Source of the DNA: Pseudoalteromonas sp. EB27
GTDB taxonomy: Bacteria; Pseudomonadota; Gammaproteobacteria; Enterobacterales; Alteromonadaceae
Assembly: GCF_001974875.1 (NCBI RefSeq)
Contig: NZ_MTQD01000008.1
Span: 1-64,000, forward strand
Direction: 5' to 3'
Length of the DNA stretch: 64,000 nt
Position 1 is the stretch's first letter, and each line of letters begins with the position of its first letter. The notes below the pieces were generated by a model. The model made no database searches. It was given only the letters and a program-made list of their open reading frames with translations, and was not told the DNA's origin. A program made the translations under genes and the position numbers. Below are positions 16,062-26,539 of the stretch, piece by piece.

Positions 16062-16093
16062 CGCGCATTCTAAGTAATGCGCGTTTTGCGTTT
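16062..16093 (+). terminator. Terminator-like hairpin after metY
   Basis: CGCGCATT and AATGCGCG form an 8-bp perfect stem with loop CTAAGT, followed by TTTTGCGTTTT. It lies 35 bases after the tRNA, where a partial terminator would separate tRNA supply from operon read-through. Confidence 0.65.
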
Positions 16094-16179
16094 TAGGCTA
16101 TGTAGTTTAATTAGGTCAGTTTACTGACTCGCAACCAAGCTTGGCCCTAGGCCACACAGTTTTATGCTTTATTGGTGTG

Positions 16180-16208
16180 ACGCCCCGCTTGGTTCGGGGC
16201 GTTGTTGT
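16180..16208 (+). terminator. GC-rich hairpin in the rimP leader
   Basis: ACGCCCCG and CGGGGCGT form a perfect stem around CTTGGTT, followed by TGTTGT. AACCAAGC at 16133-16140 is complementary to GCTTGGTT (16187-16194), which includes part of the stem and the whole loop, so an alternative pairing could disrupt this hairpin. Confidence 0.55.
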
Positions 16209-16268
16209 ATCTGCACCTTATGATTTGTGGCAATTGTCATCAAATTAAAATTTAAACTCAGTATTTTA

Positions 16269-16288
16269 GGGCTATAAGCCCTTTTTTT
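16269..16288 (+). terminator. Short intrinsic-terminator-like hairpin directly before rimP
   Basis: GGGCT-ATA-AGCCC is followed by TTTTTTT and ends 9 bases before the rimP ribosome site. With the two hairpins upstream it gives the operon leader three termination points. Confidence 0.65.
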
Positions 16289-16307
16289 GTTTGTATGGAG
16301 GATTTTC

Positions 16308-16763
16308 GTGACAAAACTTGAACAAGATTTAGTAACCATGTTAACGCCTGCGGTAGAAATGTTAGGCTTTGAGTTGCATGGTCTTGAATTTGTGCAAGCG
16401 GGTCGCCATTCTACCTTAAGAGTATATATTGCTCATGAGGATGGGATCTCAGTTGATAACTGTGCGGATGCAAGTCGCCAAATTAGTGCGATTTTAGACG
16501 TCGAAGACCCAATTACAAATGAATATGATTTGGAAGTATCGTCTCCTGGTGTTGATCGTCTATTATTCAAACAAGATCACTACGAGCAGGCGCAAGGAGA
16601 GGAAGTACGCGTGCGTACCAAACTTCCACAGGATGGTCGTCGTAATTTTAAAGGCGACTTAGTAGCAGTTAGCAGCGATATGATCACACTATCTAGCGAT
16701 GGTGAAGAGCATCTGATCATGCTTAGTAACATCGAACGTGCGAATTTAATCGCGAAGTTTTAA
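16308..16763 (+). CDS. rimP: Ribosome maturation factor RimP
   Basis: Assembly factor for the small ribosomal subunit, 151 residues, matching the usual length of about 150. The start is GTG at 16308, set by a strong GGAGG at 16297-16301; an earlier in-frame TTG lacks support. Recognisable parts are the N-terminal LGFELHGLEFVQAGRHSTLRVYI, the core VSSPGVDRLLF and the C-terminal SH3-like barrel with FKGDLVAV. nusA follows 39 bases later, the conserved order in gammaproteobacteria. Confidence 0.95.
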   Translation: MTKLEQDLVTMLTPAVEMLGFELHGLEFVQAGRHSTLRVYIAHEDGISVDNCADASRQISAILDVEDPITNEYDLEVSSPGVDRLLFKQDHYEQAQGEEVRVRTKLPQDGRRNFKGDLVAVSSDMITLSSDGEEHLIMLSNIERANLIAKF

Positions 16764-16802
16764 ATTCGAGTGCGAAGGAATAGGGCAAGCGAGGCATTAC
16801 CC

Positions 16803-18302
16803 ATGGCAAAAGAGATATTATTGGTTGCTGAAGCCGTTTCCAATGAGAAAGCGGTTCCAAAAGAAAAGATTTTTGAAGCTCTAGAGTTCGCTTTAGCGAC
16901 AGCGACAAAGAAAAAACACGATGGCGAAATTGAAGTGCGTGTAGCAATTGACCGTAAAACCGGCGATTACGACACGTTCCGTCGTTGGCAGATTGCCGCT
17001 GTATTAGAAGACGGTTCTTTAGAGAATCCTTACAGCGAAATCACTCTAGAAGCAGCGCAGGTTGAAGAACCTGATTTGCAAATGGGTGATTATGTTGAAG
17101 AGCAAATCGACTCAATCAAATTTGACCGTATTACAACACAAATGGCCAAGCAAGTTATCGTACAGAAAGTACGTGAAGCTGAGCGCGCTTTAGTTGTTGA
17201 AGCATACAAAGATCAAGAAGGCGAGCTAGTAACGGGTGTTGTTAAAAAAGCAACTCGCGATGCAATCGTACTTGATTTAGGTAACAACGCAGAAGCGGTA
17301 ATTTACCGTGATGACATGTTACCACGTGAAAACTTCCGCCCGGGTGACCGTATCCGTGGTCTTTTATATGAAGTTAAGCCAGAAGCACGCGGTGCACAAT
17401 TATTTGTAACGCGCTCTAAACCTGAAATGCTAATGGAATTATTCCGCATTGAGGTGCCAGAAATTGGCGAAGAGATGATTGAATTACGTGCCGCTGCACG
17501 TGATCCAGGTTCACGCGCTAAAATTGCTGTTAAATCTAACGACAAACGCATTGATCCAATTGGTGCATGTGTTGGTATGCGTGGCGCACGAGTTCAGGCT
17601 GTATCGTCAGAGCTTGGTGGTGAGCGTGTTGATATCGTACTTTACGATGACAACCCAGCACAATTTGTTATTAACGCAATGGCGCCAGCAGAAGTTGCTT
17701 CAATCGTAATGGATGAAGACACTCACTCAATGGATATCGCTGTAGAAGCTGATAACCTAGCGCAAGCAATTGGTCGTAATGGTCAAAACGTTCGTTTAGC
17801 AAGTCAGTTAACTGGCTGGGAACTAAACGTAATGACTGTTGAAGACATGCGTACTAAAAATGAAGCTGAATCTGATAAGTTACTTAACTTATTCACTGAA
17901 AATTTAGAAATTGATGATGAGTTTGCATCATTACTTATCAACGAAGGTTTCTCGACACTTGAAGAAGTAGCGTATGTGCCAGCGTCTGAATTTTTAGAAA
18001 TTGATGGTCTTGATGAAGAGACTGTAGATTTACTGCGCTCACGCGCAAAAGATGCATTGACAACTAAAGCACTCAAAACGGAAGAAAGCTTAGATGGCGC
18101 AGAGCCAGCTGAAGACTTACTTGCGCTTGAAGGCTTAGAACGTCACTTAGCATTTGTTATGGCAAGCAAGGGTGTTGTTACACTTGAAGACTTGGCAGAG
18201 CAAGGTATTGACGAATTAGTTGATATCACAGAACTTTCATCTGAAAAAGCAGGTGAACTGATTATGGCTGCACGAAACATTTGTTGGTTTGCAGACGAGT
18301 AA
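16803..18302 (+). CDS. nusA: Transcription termination/antitermination factor NusA
   Basis: RNA-polymerase-associated factor of 499 residues controlling pausing, termination and antitermination. The start is ATG 16803 ([18 protein letters not shown]), the conserved NusA start; an upstream in-frame GTG would only add a spurious leader. Order: N-terminal polymerase-binding domain (1-125), S1 (about 135-200), two KH domains (about 230-345, with [21 protein letters not shown] and [19 protein letters not shown]), and two acidic AR repeats (about 365-495) as in E. coli. infB starts 25 bases after the stop. Confidence 0.96.
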   Translation: MAKEILLVAEAVSNEKAVPKEKIFEALEFALATATKKKHDGEIEVRVAIDRKTGDYDTFRRWQIAAVLEDGSLENPYSEITLEAAQVEEPDLQMGDYVEEQIDSIKFDRITTQMAKQVIVQKVREAERALVVEAYKDQEGELVTGVVKKATRDAIVLDLGNNAEAVIYRDDMLPRENFRPGDRIRGLLYEVKPEARGAQLFVTRSKPEMLMELFRIEVPEIGEEMIELRAAARDPGSRAKIAVKSNDKRIDPIGACVGMRGARVQAVSSELGGERVDIVLYDDNPAQFVINAMAPAEVASIVMDEDTHSMDIAVEADNLAQAIGRNGQNVRLASQLTGWELNVMTVEDMRTKNEAESDKLLNLFTENLEIDDEFASLLINEGFSTLEEVAYVPASEFLEIDGLDEETVDLLRSRAKDALTTKALKTEESLDGAEPAEDLLALEGLERHLAFVMASKGVVTLEDLAEQGIDELVDITELSSEKAGELIMAARNICWFADE

Positions 18303-18327
18303 TTTATTAACGGAGGTATTACACACT

Positions 18328-20988
18328 ATGGCAGAAGTAAATGTTGAAAAACTAGCCGGCGATATAGGTACAACTGTTGATAAATTGCTACAGCAGTTTT
18401 CACAAGCAGGTATCACTAAGCAAGCAACTGATAACGTAACAGAAGCTGAAAAAGCAACGTTACTTGATCATTTAAGCAAGCATCATGGCGGCGCAGGTTC
18501 AGATGGCCCAGCGCGCATGACTTTGCAACGTAAGAGCAAAAGCACTTTAAGTGTAACGGGTTCTACGGGTAAAGCTAAAGACGTTCAAGTTGAAGTTCGC
18601 AAAACACGTACATACGTGAAAAAAAGCGCAATGGAACAAGAACAAGAGCAAGCACGCTTAGCTGCAGAAGAAAAAGTGCGTCTTGAACAGCAGCAAAAAG
18701 CTGACCAAGAAGCTGCAGAATTAAAGGCGAAACAAGAGGCAGAGCGCAAAGCGAAAGAAGAAGCTGACCGTAAAACCAAAGAAGAAGCTAAACGCAAAGC
18801 TGATGCAGAGCGTAAAGCGAAACAAAAGCAGATGACCCCAGAGCAAAGTGCTAAGTCTGAGAAAGATCGCATAGAAGCTGAGCGTCTGCAAAAAGAAGCA
18901 GAAGAGGCCGCATTGAAGAAAGCTGAAGAAGAAGCGAAACGTCAAGCAGAAGAAGCAAGAAAGCTAGCTGAAGAGAACTCGGCACGCTGGAAGAAAGAAG
19001 AAGAAGAACGTAAGAAACGCGAAGAAACAGCGGATCACCATCTTACGACTTCTACTTATGCACGTGAAGCAGAAGATGTTGCCGATGCTCGTGATGAGCA
19101 AGGTACTCGCCGTGCTAAGAAAAAGAAGAAAGCGCCAGCAAAAGATAAATTTGCAGCGTCAAGAGGCCGTAACAAGTCTAAGTTAAAAGCACCAGCATCA
19201 TTACAACATGGTTTCCAAAAACCAACTGTTGATGTTAAAAATGAAGTGCGTATTAGCGAAACAATTACAGTAGCTGAGCTTGCATCACGCATGGCAGTTA
19301 AAGGCGCTGAAGTTGTTAAAACAATGATGAAAATGGGTGACATGGTTACTATTAACCAAGTGATCGACCAAGAAGCTGCACAACTAGTTGCAGAAGAAAT
19401 GGGTCACAAGGTTATCATTGTTAAAGAAAACGAATTAGAGCAAACAGTACTTAATGACCGCCATGAAGATGGTAAGTCAGAGCCGCGTGCTCCAGTAGTA
19501 ACTGTAATGGGTCACGTTGACCACGGTAAAACATCGACTCTTGATTACATTCGTTCTGCGAAAGTTGCTTCTGGCGAAGCTGGTGGTATTACACAGCATA
19601 TTGGTGCATACCACGTAGACGTAAATGGTCACATGATCACGTTTTTAGACACACCAGGACATGCTGCATTTACTTCAATGCGTGCTCGTGGTGCTAAAGC
19701 GACAGATATTGTAATCCTAGTGGTTGCAGCAGATGATGGTGTAATGCCACAAACTAAAGAAGCGGTACAGCACGCACGTGCAGCTGGCGTTCCTTTAATC
19801 ATTGCTGTAAACAAAATGGATAAAGAAGGCGCAGATCCAGATCGCGTTAAAAACGAACTTGCTGTACTTGACGTTATTCCAGAAGAATGGGGCGGCGATA
19901 CGCAGTACGTTCATATCTCAGCTAAAACTGGCTTAGGTATTGATGACCTTCTTGAAGCAGTATTGAACCAATCTGAACTTTTAGAACTTTCTGCACCTAC
20001 TGAAGGCATGGCTGCGGGTGTTGTTATTGAATCTCGTCTTGATAAAGGCCGTGGTCCAGTAGCATCAGTACTTGTTCAATCTGGTACGCTTAACCAAGGT
20101 GACATTGTATTATGTGGTCTTGAGTATGGCCGTGTTCGTGCAATGCGCGATGAAAACGGTAAAGACATTAAGTCAGCTGGTCCATCTATTCCAGTTGAGA
20201 TTTTAGGTCTTTCTGGTATTCCAGCTGCAGGCGACGAAGCGACTGTAGTTAAAGATGAGCGTAAAGCGCGTGAAGTTGCTTTATACCGTCAAGGTAAGTT
20301 CCGCGATGTTAAACTAGCACGTCAACAAAAAGCTAAGCTTGAAAACATGTTTACTAACATGACTGAAGGCGATGTTTCTGAAGTTAACGTGGTACTTAAA
20401 GCTGACGTTCAAGGTTCTATCGAAGCAATCTCTGATTCACTAACTAAACTTTCTACTGATGAAGTGAAAGTGAAGATCGTTGGTTCAGGTGTTGGTGGTA
20501 TTACCGAAACTGATGCAACACTAGCTGCAGCGTCTAACGCAATTGTAGTTGGTTTTAACGTTCGTGCTGATGCTTCAGCTCGTAAAGTTATTGAGACTGA
20601 AAACTTAGACCTACGTTACTACAGCGTAATCTACAGCTTGATTGACGAAGTTAAACAAGCAATGTCAGGTATGTTAGCGCCAGAGTTTAAGCAAGAAATT
20701 ATTGGTCTTGCTCAAGTTCGTGACGTATTCAAGTCTCCAAAAATTGGCGCAATCGCTGGTTGTATGGTTACTGAAGGTGTTATCAAACGTAGCGCTCCAA
20801 TCCGTGTATTACGTGAAAACGTTGTTATCTATGAAGGTGAACTTGAGTCACTTCGTCGCTTTAAAGACGATGTTGCTGATGTTCGTAACGGCATGGAATG
20901 TGGTATCGGCGTTAAGAACTACAATGACGTACGTGTTGGTGACCAAATCGAAGTATTTGAAACAGTTGAAGTACAACGTACTCTATAA
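18328..20988 (+). CDS. infB: Translation initiation factor IF-2
   Basis: GTPase of 886 residues that brings initiator tRNA to the ribosome. ATG 18328 is preceded by CGGAGG and begins [14 protein letters not shown], the conserved IF2 N-domain. A long charged Ala/Glu/Lys-rich helix occupies about 95-245. The G domain carries G1 GHVDHGKT at 395-402, G3 DTPGHAAF, G4 NKMDKE and G5 SAK, followed by domains II-IV ending in [17 protein letters not shown]. An internal start for a shorter IF2 form is known in E. coli and was not resolved here. It shares an operon with the initiator tRNA it delivers. Confidence 0.96.
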   Translation: MAEVNVEKLAGDIGTTVDKLLQQFSQAGITKQATDNVTEAEKATLLDHLSKHHGGAGSDGPARMTLQRKSKSTLSVTGSTGKAKDVQVEVRKTRTYVKKSAMEQEQEQARLAAEEKVRLEQQQKADQEAAELKAKQEAERKAKEEADRKTKEEAKRKADAERKAKQKQMTPEQSAKSEKDRIEAERLQKEAEEAALKKAEEEAKRQAEEARKLAEENSARWKKEEEERKKREETADHHLTTSTYAREAEDVADARDEQGTRRAKKKKKAPAKDKFAASRGRNKSKLKAPASLQHGFQKPTVDVKNEVRISETITVAELASRMAVKGAEVVKTMMKMGDMVTINQVIDQEAAQLVAEEMGHKVIIVKENELEQTVLNDRHEDGKSEPRAPVVTVMGHVDHGKTSTLDYIRSAKVASGEAGGITQHIGAYHVDVNGHMITFLDTPGHAAFTSMRARGAKATDIVILVVAADDGVMPQTKEAVQHARAAGVPLIIAVNKMDKEGADPDRVKNELAVLDVIPEEWGGDTQYVHISAKTGLGIDDLLEAVLNQSELLELSAPTEGMAAGVVIESRLDKGRGPVASVLVQSGTLNQGDIVLCGLEYGRVRAMRDENGKDIKSAGPSIPVEILGLSGIPAAGDEATVVKDERKAREVALYRQGKFRDVKLARQQKAKLENMFTNMTEGDVSEVNVVLKADVQGSIEAISDSLTKLSTDEVKVKIVGSGVGGITETDATLAAASNAIVVGFNVRADASARKVIETENLDLRYYSVIYSLIDEVKQAMSGMLAPEFKQEIIGLAQVRDVFKSPKIGAIAGCMVTEGVIKRSAPIRVLRENVVIYEGELESLRRFKDDVADVRNGMECGIGVKNYNDVRVGDQIEVFETVEVQRTL

Positions 20989-21006
20989 TTGTTACTAGGG
21001 AGTATT

Positions 21007-21080
21007 GAACGCTCAGGTTAACGCCCGAACGTTCTACACACCCTACGCTAAGATTTTAAATGGGGGCTTAGCCCCCATTT
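21007..21080 (+). other. Two hairpins in the infB-rbfA spacer
   Basis: GAACG (21007-21011) pairs with CGTTC (21029-21033). Downstream, AAATGGGGGCT (21058-21068) pairs with AGCCCCCATTT (21070-21080) around a single base, effectively a GCTTAGC turn. No U-tract follows, so this looks like an RNA-processing or stability element rather than a strong terminator. Confidence 0.55.
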
Positions 21081-21145
21081 GCATATCCATTATTTAGTTA
21101 ACTTATTATTTAATTTCAATAAGTTATTATTTTAGGACAAGTATA

Positions 21146-21631
21146 ATGAGAGAATTTTCTCGCACTGATCGTGTTGCACAGCAAATCCAAAAAGAGATTG
21201 CTGTAATTTTACAACGCGAAATTAAAGATCCACGCTTAGGTATGGTGACAGTGTCAGCGGTAGAAGTATCGCGCGATTTATCTTATGCCAAGATTTTCAT
21301 CACGGTGTTCAACACGCAAGATGAAGATGCAGCAAAGCAAAGCGCAAAAGTACTTAATGAAGCAACGGGCTATATTCGCTCGTTACTTGGTAAGCGTATT
21401 CGTGCACGTATAATGCCTGAGTTAAAGTTTGTCGTTGATAACTCATTAATGGAAGGTATGCGTATTTCTAACTTAGTGGATTCTATTATCCGCGAAGATA
21501 ACGCAAAGCATGTTGATGAAGACGTAGAAAGTGTTGATGCTGCTGATATTTCAGATAGCGAAGAAGGTACTGAGCACGTAGACGATACAGATAGCGAAGA
21601 AGGCACTGATACAGATGGCAAAGCGCAGTAA
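21146..21631 (+). CDS. rbfA: Ribosome-binding factor A
   Basis: Small-subunit maturation factor needed for 16S 5'-end processing and cold growth. Residues 1-115 form the KH-like domain with [43 protein letters not shown]. The 161 residues exceed the roughly 130 of E. coli because of a strongly acidic tail (about 118-161) holding a repeated DSEEGT unit. The gene overlaps truB by 17 bases, in keeping with coupled translation. Confidence 0.95.
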   Translation: MREFSRTDRVAQQIQKEIAVILQREIKDPRLGMVTVSAVEVSRDLSYAKIFITVFNTQDEDAAKQSAKVLNEATGYIRSLLGKRIRARIMPELKFVVDNSLMEGMRISNLVDSIIREDNAKHVDEDVESVDAADISDSEEGTEHVDDTDSEEGTDTDGKAQ

Positions 21632-22574
21632 AGGCCGTGCAGTTGACGGTATTTTGTTGTTAAACAAACCTGAAGGCATTTCATCAAATAAAGCATTACA
21701 GCAAGCAAAGAGCGTCTATTTTGCGCAAAAAGCAGGGCATACAGGTGCTTTAGATCCACTTGCTACAGGTATGCTGCCAATCTGCTTTGGTGAGGCGACT
21801 AAGTTTACGCAGTTTCTACTTGATACAGATAAAACTTATATCGTTCGTGCACAACTGGGTGAGCGTACAACAACATCAGATTCTGATGGCGAAATTGTTA
21901 GTACTAAAGATGTGAACGTAACGCGTGAACAGCTAACAAAAGAAATAGCTGCTTTTGTTGGTGAGTCTGATCAATATCCGTCAATGTACTCGGCACTTAA
22001 GTACCAAGGTAGACCGTTATATAAGTACGCACGCGAAGGTATTGAAGTACCTCGAAAATGCAGAAAAATAAACGTGTTTAGCTTATCGTTTGACGAATTT
22101 GATGAAGAAAGTAACGTATTACAGATGACGGCCCATGTATCTAAAGGGACGTACATTCGTACAATCGTTGATGATTTAGGCGAAAACCTAGGGTGTGGCG
22201 CACACGTTATAATGCTTCACAGAACTGCTGTTGGTCAGTACCCGGCAGATAAAATGGTCTCGCTTGATGAAATTGAAGCATTACTTGCTAAAGCGAAAGA
22301 AGAAGAGCTTGCACCTTCTACTTATTTAGACTCGCTGCTACTACCAATTGATACTGCTTTAACTGACTTACCTGTCATTGAAATTTCAAAAGACGAAGGC
22401 TGGGTATTTAGCCACGGACAAGCAGTTGAGTTACCAAAACCTTTGCCTGAAGGTGCTATTAAAGTAGTTGCTGATGGTGTGTTTATTGGAACCGGTGAGC
22501 GTAACTCAAATGGTCATTTAAAGGTTAAACGTGGTCTTGCTAGTCAGCAAGACGATTACGTGAAACCGGAATAA
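21615..22574 (+). CDS. truB: tRNA pseudouridine-55 synthase
   Basis: Isomerises U55 in the T-loop of tRNAs and also acts as a tRNA chaperone. The 319 residues begin [19 protein letters not shown], with the catalytic Asp in [25 protein letters not shown], the [18 protein letters not shown] strand, the [13 protein letters not shown] segment and a C-terminal PUA-like domain from about 250. It begins inside the end of rbfA. Confidence 0.95.
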   Translation: MAKRSKGRAVDGILLLNKPEGISSNKALQQAKSVYFAQKAGHTGALDPLATGMLPICFGEATKFTQFLLDTDKTYIVRAQLGERTTTSDSDGEIVSTKDVNVTREQLTKEIAAFVGESDQYPSMYSALKYQGRPLYKYAREGIEVPRKCRKINVFSLSFDEFDEESNVLQMTAHVSKGTYIRTIVDDLGENLGCGAHVIMLHRTAVGQYPADKMVSLDEIEALLAKAKEEELAPSTYLDSLLLPIDTALTDLPVIEISKDEGWVFSHGQAVELPKPLPEGAIKVVADGVFIGTGERNSNGHLKVKRGLASQQDDYVKPE

Positions 22575-22626
22575 GCAACTAATGTGCCTAACAATGGCTT
22601 AATAGTTGTAGATGGGGATAATTAAC

Positions 22627-22654
22627 TTGTAGTTATTCCCACAGTTGGTAGAAT
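22627..22654 (+). promoter_or_regulatory. Possible rpsO promoter
   Basis: TTGTAG and TAGAAT are spaced by 16 bp in the 153-base truB-rpsO gap. The -35 box lies in the loop and right arm of an inverted repeat (GGGGATAA / TTATTCCC, one mismatch). In E. coli, rpsO also has its own promoter. Confidence 0.45.
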
Positions 22655-22727
22655 ACGCCCGCTTAATCGTTTTGGCTGAATTAGTGATCGGCTAAGACAC
22701 CTTTTAAATTTAATTTTTGGAGTTACT

Positions 22728-22997
22728 ATGTCACTAAGCAATCAAGAAAAAATCGATATCATTGCTAAATTTGCACGTGCAGAAGGCGATACAGGTTCAT
22801 CAGAAGTACAAGTAGCATTACTTACTTATGATATCAACAAGCTTCAAGGTCACTTTGCTGATCACAAGCATGACTTCCACTCACGTCGTGGTCTGCTTCG
22901 TAAAGTAAGCACTCGCCGTAAACTACTTGATTACCTTAAAGGTAAAGACATCACTAGTTATACTGCGTTAATCAAAGAACTTGGCCTACGTCGCTAA
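22728..22997 (+). CDS. rpsO: 30S ribosomal protein S15
   Basis: Primary 16S-binding ribosomal protein of 89 residues, the exact family length. Characteristic runs are [51 protein letters not shown]. The family represses its own mRNA through a leader pseudoknot; the 150-base leader here could host one, but I could not establish it. Confidence 0.97.
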   Translation: MSLSNQEKIDIIAKFARAEGDTGSSEVQVALLTYDINKLQGHFADHKHDFHSRRGLLRKVSTRRKLLDYLKGKDITSYTALIKELGLRR

Positions 22998-23011
22998 GAA
23001 CTAGATTATAG

Positions 23012-23040
23012 AAAAAGGAGCTTTTTAGTTCCTTTTTTTG
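23012..23040 (+). terminator. rpsO terminator
   Basis: AAAAAGGAGCT and AGTTCCTTTTT pair around TTTT, with a U-rich tail. It separates rpsO from pnp, probably with partial read-through as in E. coli. Confidence 0.85.
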
Positions 23041-23162
23041 TGCCCGAAATTTGTGTTTTCAAATTAAGAAAATTCTTAAACCTATTGAATTGCAATATAA
23101 AACCCCCATTTCATAGCTTACCGAGAGCTTTTGTATTTAACCGCTAAATAAGCCCAGCTGAA

Positions 23163-23214
23163 ATCTAGTCGTTAGATTGAACAAATTTCAATCCGCAAAG
23201 ATCAACACACCCTA
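23163..23214 (+). mobile_element. Remnant (copy C) of the MITE-like repeat, right end only
   Basis: About 50 bases match one terminus of copies A and B: a CTAGT...GATTGAACAAATTTCAATCCG segment, then CAAAGATCAACA and a degenerate CACCCT end. The remainder of the element is missing. It sits between the rpsO terminator and the pnp leader hairpins. Confidence 0.6.
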
Positions 23215-23251
23215 GACTCGCATTTTGAAGTAGCTTTGGTATATACTATGC

Positions 23252-23347
23252 GCGTAGATAAAAAGGTTTATCTACGCTTATTCACATCATTGCCAATTGT
23301 AGTACTTAATTGATTTCCAACTGAATACAATTATGTACTGTAATTGG
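23252..23347 (+). promoter_or_regulatory. Structured pnp leader (two stem-loops, likely RNase III target)
   Basis: GCGTAGATAAA (23252-23262) and TTTATCTACGC (23267-23277) form an 11-bp perfect hairpin. CCAATTGTAGTAC (23293-23305) pairs imperfectly with GTACTGTAATTGG (23335-23347) as a second, longer-looped stem. E. coli pnp mRNA has a comparable leader duplex that RNase III cuts and PNPase uses to repress its own synthesis. A TATACT at 23242 could be a -10 box, with no convincing -35. Confidence 0.6.
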
Positions 23348-23392
23348 TACTTTGATGACAACTTATTAGAATACATTTAAGGAATATTTTAA

Positions 23393-25519
23393 GTGCAAGC
23401 AATTATTAAAGAATTCAAACTAGGTCAACATACAGTGACTCTAGAAACTGGTGCAATCGCTCGTCAAGCAGACGGCGCTGTACTTGCAAGCATTGGCGAC
23501 ACTTCAGTTTTAGTAACTGTTGTTGGTAAGCGTGAAGCACAACCTGGTCAAGACTTTTTCCCACTAACAGTTAACTACCAAGAGCGTATGTACGCTGCTG
23601 GTCGTATCCCAGGTGGTTTCTTAAAGCGTGAAGGTCGTCCTAACGATGGCGAAACTCTTATTGCACGTCTTATTGACCGTCCAATTCGTCCACTTTTCCC
23701 AAGCGGTTTTGTAAACGAAGTACAAGTTATTGCGACTGTTGTTTCTGTTAACCCTGAAATCCAACCTGATATGGTTGCAATGATTGGTACTTCAGCAGCA
23801 CTTGCTATCTCAGGTATCCCGTTCAGTGGTCCAATTGGTGCATCTCGCGTTGGTTACATCAACGGCGAATACGTACTTAACCCTACATTGAAAGAGCTTG
23901 AAGAAAGCCAACTTGATTTAGTAGTAGCCGGTACTGATAAAGCGGTACTTATGGTTGAATCAGAAGCTAACGTACTTGCAGAAGACGTAATGCTTGGCGC
24001 TGTTGTATATGGTCATGAGCAATCTCAAGCGATCATCACTGCAATCGAAGAATTTAAAGCGCAAGCAGGCAAGCCTACTTGGGATTGGACTGCACCAGCT
24101 AAAAACGTTGCACTAGAAGATAAAGTAGCAGCAATTGCTGCTGATAAAGTAGGCGCAGCTTACTTAATCACTGATAAAGTAGCGCGTAAAGAAGCACTTG
24201 GCGAAGCGAAGGACGAAGTTGTTGCAGTATTAACAGCTGAACTTGCTGAAGGCGAGTCTTTAGACAAGCAAGAAGTTGGTAAAATCTTCGGTTCACTTGA
24301 GAAGAAAATCGTTCGTGGCCGTATCGCTGCTGGCGAAAAACGTATCGATGGTCGTGAACCAGATATGATTCGTGCACTAGATGTAATGACTGGCGTATTA
24401 CCGCGTACTCACGGTTCTGCTATATTTACTCGTGGCGAAACTCAAGCGTTAGTAACAGCTACACTTGGTACAGAACGTGATTCACAGTTAATCGACGATT
24501 TAACTGGTACTCATAAAAACCACTTTATGCTTAACTATAACTTCCCTCCATTCTGTGTAGGTGAAACTGGTTTTGTTGGTTCTCCTAAGCGTCGTGAAAT
24601 CGGCCATGGTAACCTTGCTAAGCGTGGTATTGCTGCTGTAATGCCAACACTGACTGAATTCCCATATTCAATCCGTGTAGTATCTGAAATTACTGAATCA
24701 AACGGTTCATCTTCAATGGCTTCTGTGTGTGGTACTTCACTTGCACTTATGAATGCCGGTGTACCAATTAAAGCATCTGTTGCGGGTATCGCGATGGGTC
24801 TAGTTAAAGAAGACGAAAAATTCGTTGTTCTTTCTGACATCTTAGGTGATGAAGATCACTTAGGTGACATGGACTTTAAAGTTGCGGGTACTGCTGCGGG
24901 TATTACTGCACTTCAAATGGATATCAAAATTGAAGGTATTACTCAAGAAATCATGCAAATTGCGCTTAAACAAGCTAAAGCTGCACGTTTACACATCCTA
25001 GAAGTGATGGACGAAGCGATTTCTGCTCCTTCTGAAGAGCTATCAATGTTTGCTCCTCGTATCTACACGATGAAAATCCCACAGAAGAAAATCGCTGAAG
25101 TTATTGGTAAAGGTGGCGCAACTATTCGTCAACTTACTGAAGAAACTGGTACAACGATTGAAATCGGTGACGACGGTACAATCAAAATTGCCGCTACAGA
25201 TGGCGAAAGTGCAGCTAATGCCATTAGCCGTATTGAGCAATTAACAGCTGAACTTGAAGTAGGTACTATCTACGAAGGTAAAGTTGTACGTATTGTTGAC
25301 TTCGGTGCATTTGTAAACATTCTTCCAGGTAAAGATGGTCTAGTACATATTTCTCAAATTAGTACTGAGCGCGTTAACAACGTGGCTGATCACCTTTCTG
25401 AAGGTCAAGAAGTTAAAGTTAAAGTACTAGAAGTAGATCGCCAAGGCCGTGTACGTCTAAGTATTAAAGAAGCAATGGAATCTGCAGCACCAGCTGTTGA
25501 CGCGCCAACTGACGCGTAA
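23393..25519 (+). CDS. pnp: Polyribonucleotide nucleotidyltransferase (PNPase)
   Basis: Phosphorolytic 3'-to-5' exoribonuclease and degradosome component, 708 residues. The start is GTG with an upstream AAGGAAT. It has two RNase PH domains ([20 protein letters not shown]; later [22 protein letters not shown], with catalytic [19 protein letters not shown]), a KH domain ([24 protein letters not shown]) and a C-terminal S1 domain ([33 protein letters not shown]). The leader is strongly folded, suggesting autoregulation. Confidence 0.97.
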   Translation: MQAIIKEFKLGQHTVTLETGAIARQADGAVLASIGDTSVLVTVVGKREAQPGQDFFPLTVNYQERMYAAGRIPGGFLKREGRPNDGETLIARLIDRPIRPLFPSGFVNEVQVIATVVSVNPEIQPDMVAMIGTSAALAISGIPFSGPIGASRVGYINGEYVLNPTLKELEESQLDLVVAGTDKAVLMVESEANVLAEDVMLGAVVYGHEQSQAIITAIEEFKAQAGKPTWDWTAPAKNVALEDKVAAIAADKVGAAYLITDKVARKEALGEAKDEVVAVLTAELAEGESLDKQEVGKIFGSLEKKIVRGRIAAGEKRIDGREPDMIRALDVMTGVLPRTHGSAIFTRGETQALVTATLGTERDSQLIDDLTGTHKNHFMLNYNFPPFCVGETGFVGSPKRREIGHGNLAKRGIAAVMPTLTEFPYSIRVVSEITESNGSSSMASVCGTSLALMNAGVPIKASVAGIAMGLVKEDEKFVVLSDILGDEDHLGDMDFKVAGTAAGITALQMDIKIEGITQEIMQIALKQAKAARLHILEVMDEAISAPSEELSMFAPRIYTMKIPQKKIAEVIGKGGATIRQLTEETGTTIEIGDDGTIKIAATDGESAANAISRIEQLTAELEVGTIYEGKVVRIVDFGAFVNILPGKDGLVHISQISTERVNNVADHLSEGQEVKVKVLEVDRQGRVRLSIKEAMESAAPAVDAPTDA

Positions 25520-25557
25520 TTGCTAACTTATTAATCTAGTTATATTAGCTAGATGAT

Positions 25558-25588
25558 AAAAAAGGGGCTGTTTAGCCCCTTTTTTTAT
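25558..25588 (+). terminator. pnp terminator
   Basis: AAAAAAGGGGCT and AGCCCCTTTTTTT form a perfect stem around GTTT. Confidence 0.92.
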
Positions 25589-25660
25589 GCTTTAATGAAA
25601 CCTTATTGGACAAGGTCTGTCTTATATTAATCGCGATATATCTTGGTATTAAGGATTTTA

Positions 25661-26539
25661 ATGATACTCAAACATTTAGCTTTGGCATCTTTTGCTATTT
25701 TGTCTTTAAGCGCTTGCCAAACTACAACCGAATCAGAACCAACCCCGATTGTTAATGTGCCATTTACTGCACCTTTAGCTTCTGACTTTAGAAGTGAAAT
25801 TGCCATTGCACGCTACTCAGAGTTATTGAATAGAGCTGACTTAAGCGAAGAGCAACAAGCTAAGCTTTATTATGACCGTGGTGTACTTTTTGATAGTTTA
25901 GGTATGACCACTCTTTCGCGTATTGATTTTAACCGCGCAGTAAAGCTTAAACCTGATTTAGCTGAAGTATATAACTTTCTAGGTATTCAACATACGCTTA
26001 TGCAGCAATACGAAAAAGCCTATGAGTTTTTTGATTCAGCCCTTGAGCTTGATGAAGAGCATGAATATGCTTATTTAAATAGAGGCATAGCCCTTTATTA
26101 CGGTGATAGAGCAGGTCTTGCTAAAAACGACTTTGATGAGTTTTTAGCCCGCTCTCCAAATGATCCATACCGTGTTTTATGGGTTTACTTAGCCAGTGCA
26201 CAAGAAGATAAAGCAGCAGCGCTTGAATCACTTAAAACTAATGCAACAGCACTTGATGAATCGCAATGGGCGTATCAGTTAATTTCTCTTTATACGGGGG
26301 ATATGACTGAGTATGCATTTTTATCTGGCATTAGTGATGGTGTTAGAACCGAGCAAGAATATGCGCAGCGTTTATGTGAAGCTTATTTTTACTTAGCCAA
26401 AATGCATCAAGCAGCTGGTGAGCTGTATTTAGCATCAGACTATTTTAGGCTTGCGCTAGCAACCAATGTACACGAGTTTATTGAGTACAAGTATGCGCGT
26501 TTAGAACTTGAGTTGATGGAAGGTGTTGACGCAAGTTAA
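25661..26539 (+). CDS. nlpI: Lipoprotein NlpI (TPR protein)
   Basis: Outer-membrane lipoprotein of 292 residues (E. coli 294) that scaffolds peptidoglycan hydrolases and Prc protease. ATG 25661 has AAGGATT before it. The signal peptide ends in the lipobox LSAC (Cys about 19). TPR repeats lie about 55-170, with LYYDRGVLFDSLGMTTLSRIDFNRAVKLKPDLAEVYNFLGI and AYLNRGIALYYGDRAGLAKNDF. nlpI follows pnp in E. coli as well. An earlier in-frame TTG is not supported. Confidence 0.93.
   Translation: MILKHLALASFAILSLSACQTTTESEPTPIVNVPFTAPLASDFRSEIAIARYSELLNRADLSEEQQAKLYYDRGVLFDSLGMTTLSRIDFNRAVKLKPDLAEVYNFLGIQHTLMQQYEKAYEFFDSALELDEEHEYAYLNRGIALYYGDRAGLAKNDFDEFLARSPNDPYRVLWVYLASAQEDKAAALESLKTNATALDESQWAYQLISLYTGDMTEYAFLSGISDGVRTEQEYAQRLCEAYFYLAKMHQAAGELYLASDYFRLALATNVHEFIEYKYARLELELMEGVDAS

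Noticed and set aside
16287..16307. TTG start adding seven residues to RimP
   Set aside because: GTG 16308 has GGAGG at the right distance, and the resulting protein has the family's usual length.
20702..20998. 98-residue frame inside infB
   Set aside because: It lies wholly within the IF-2 C-terminal domain in another frame and has no independent signals.
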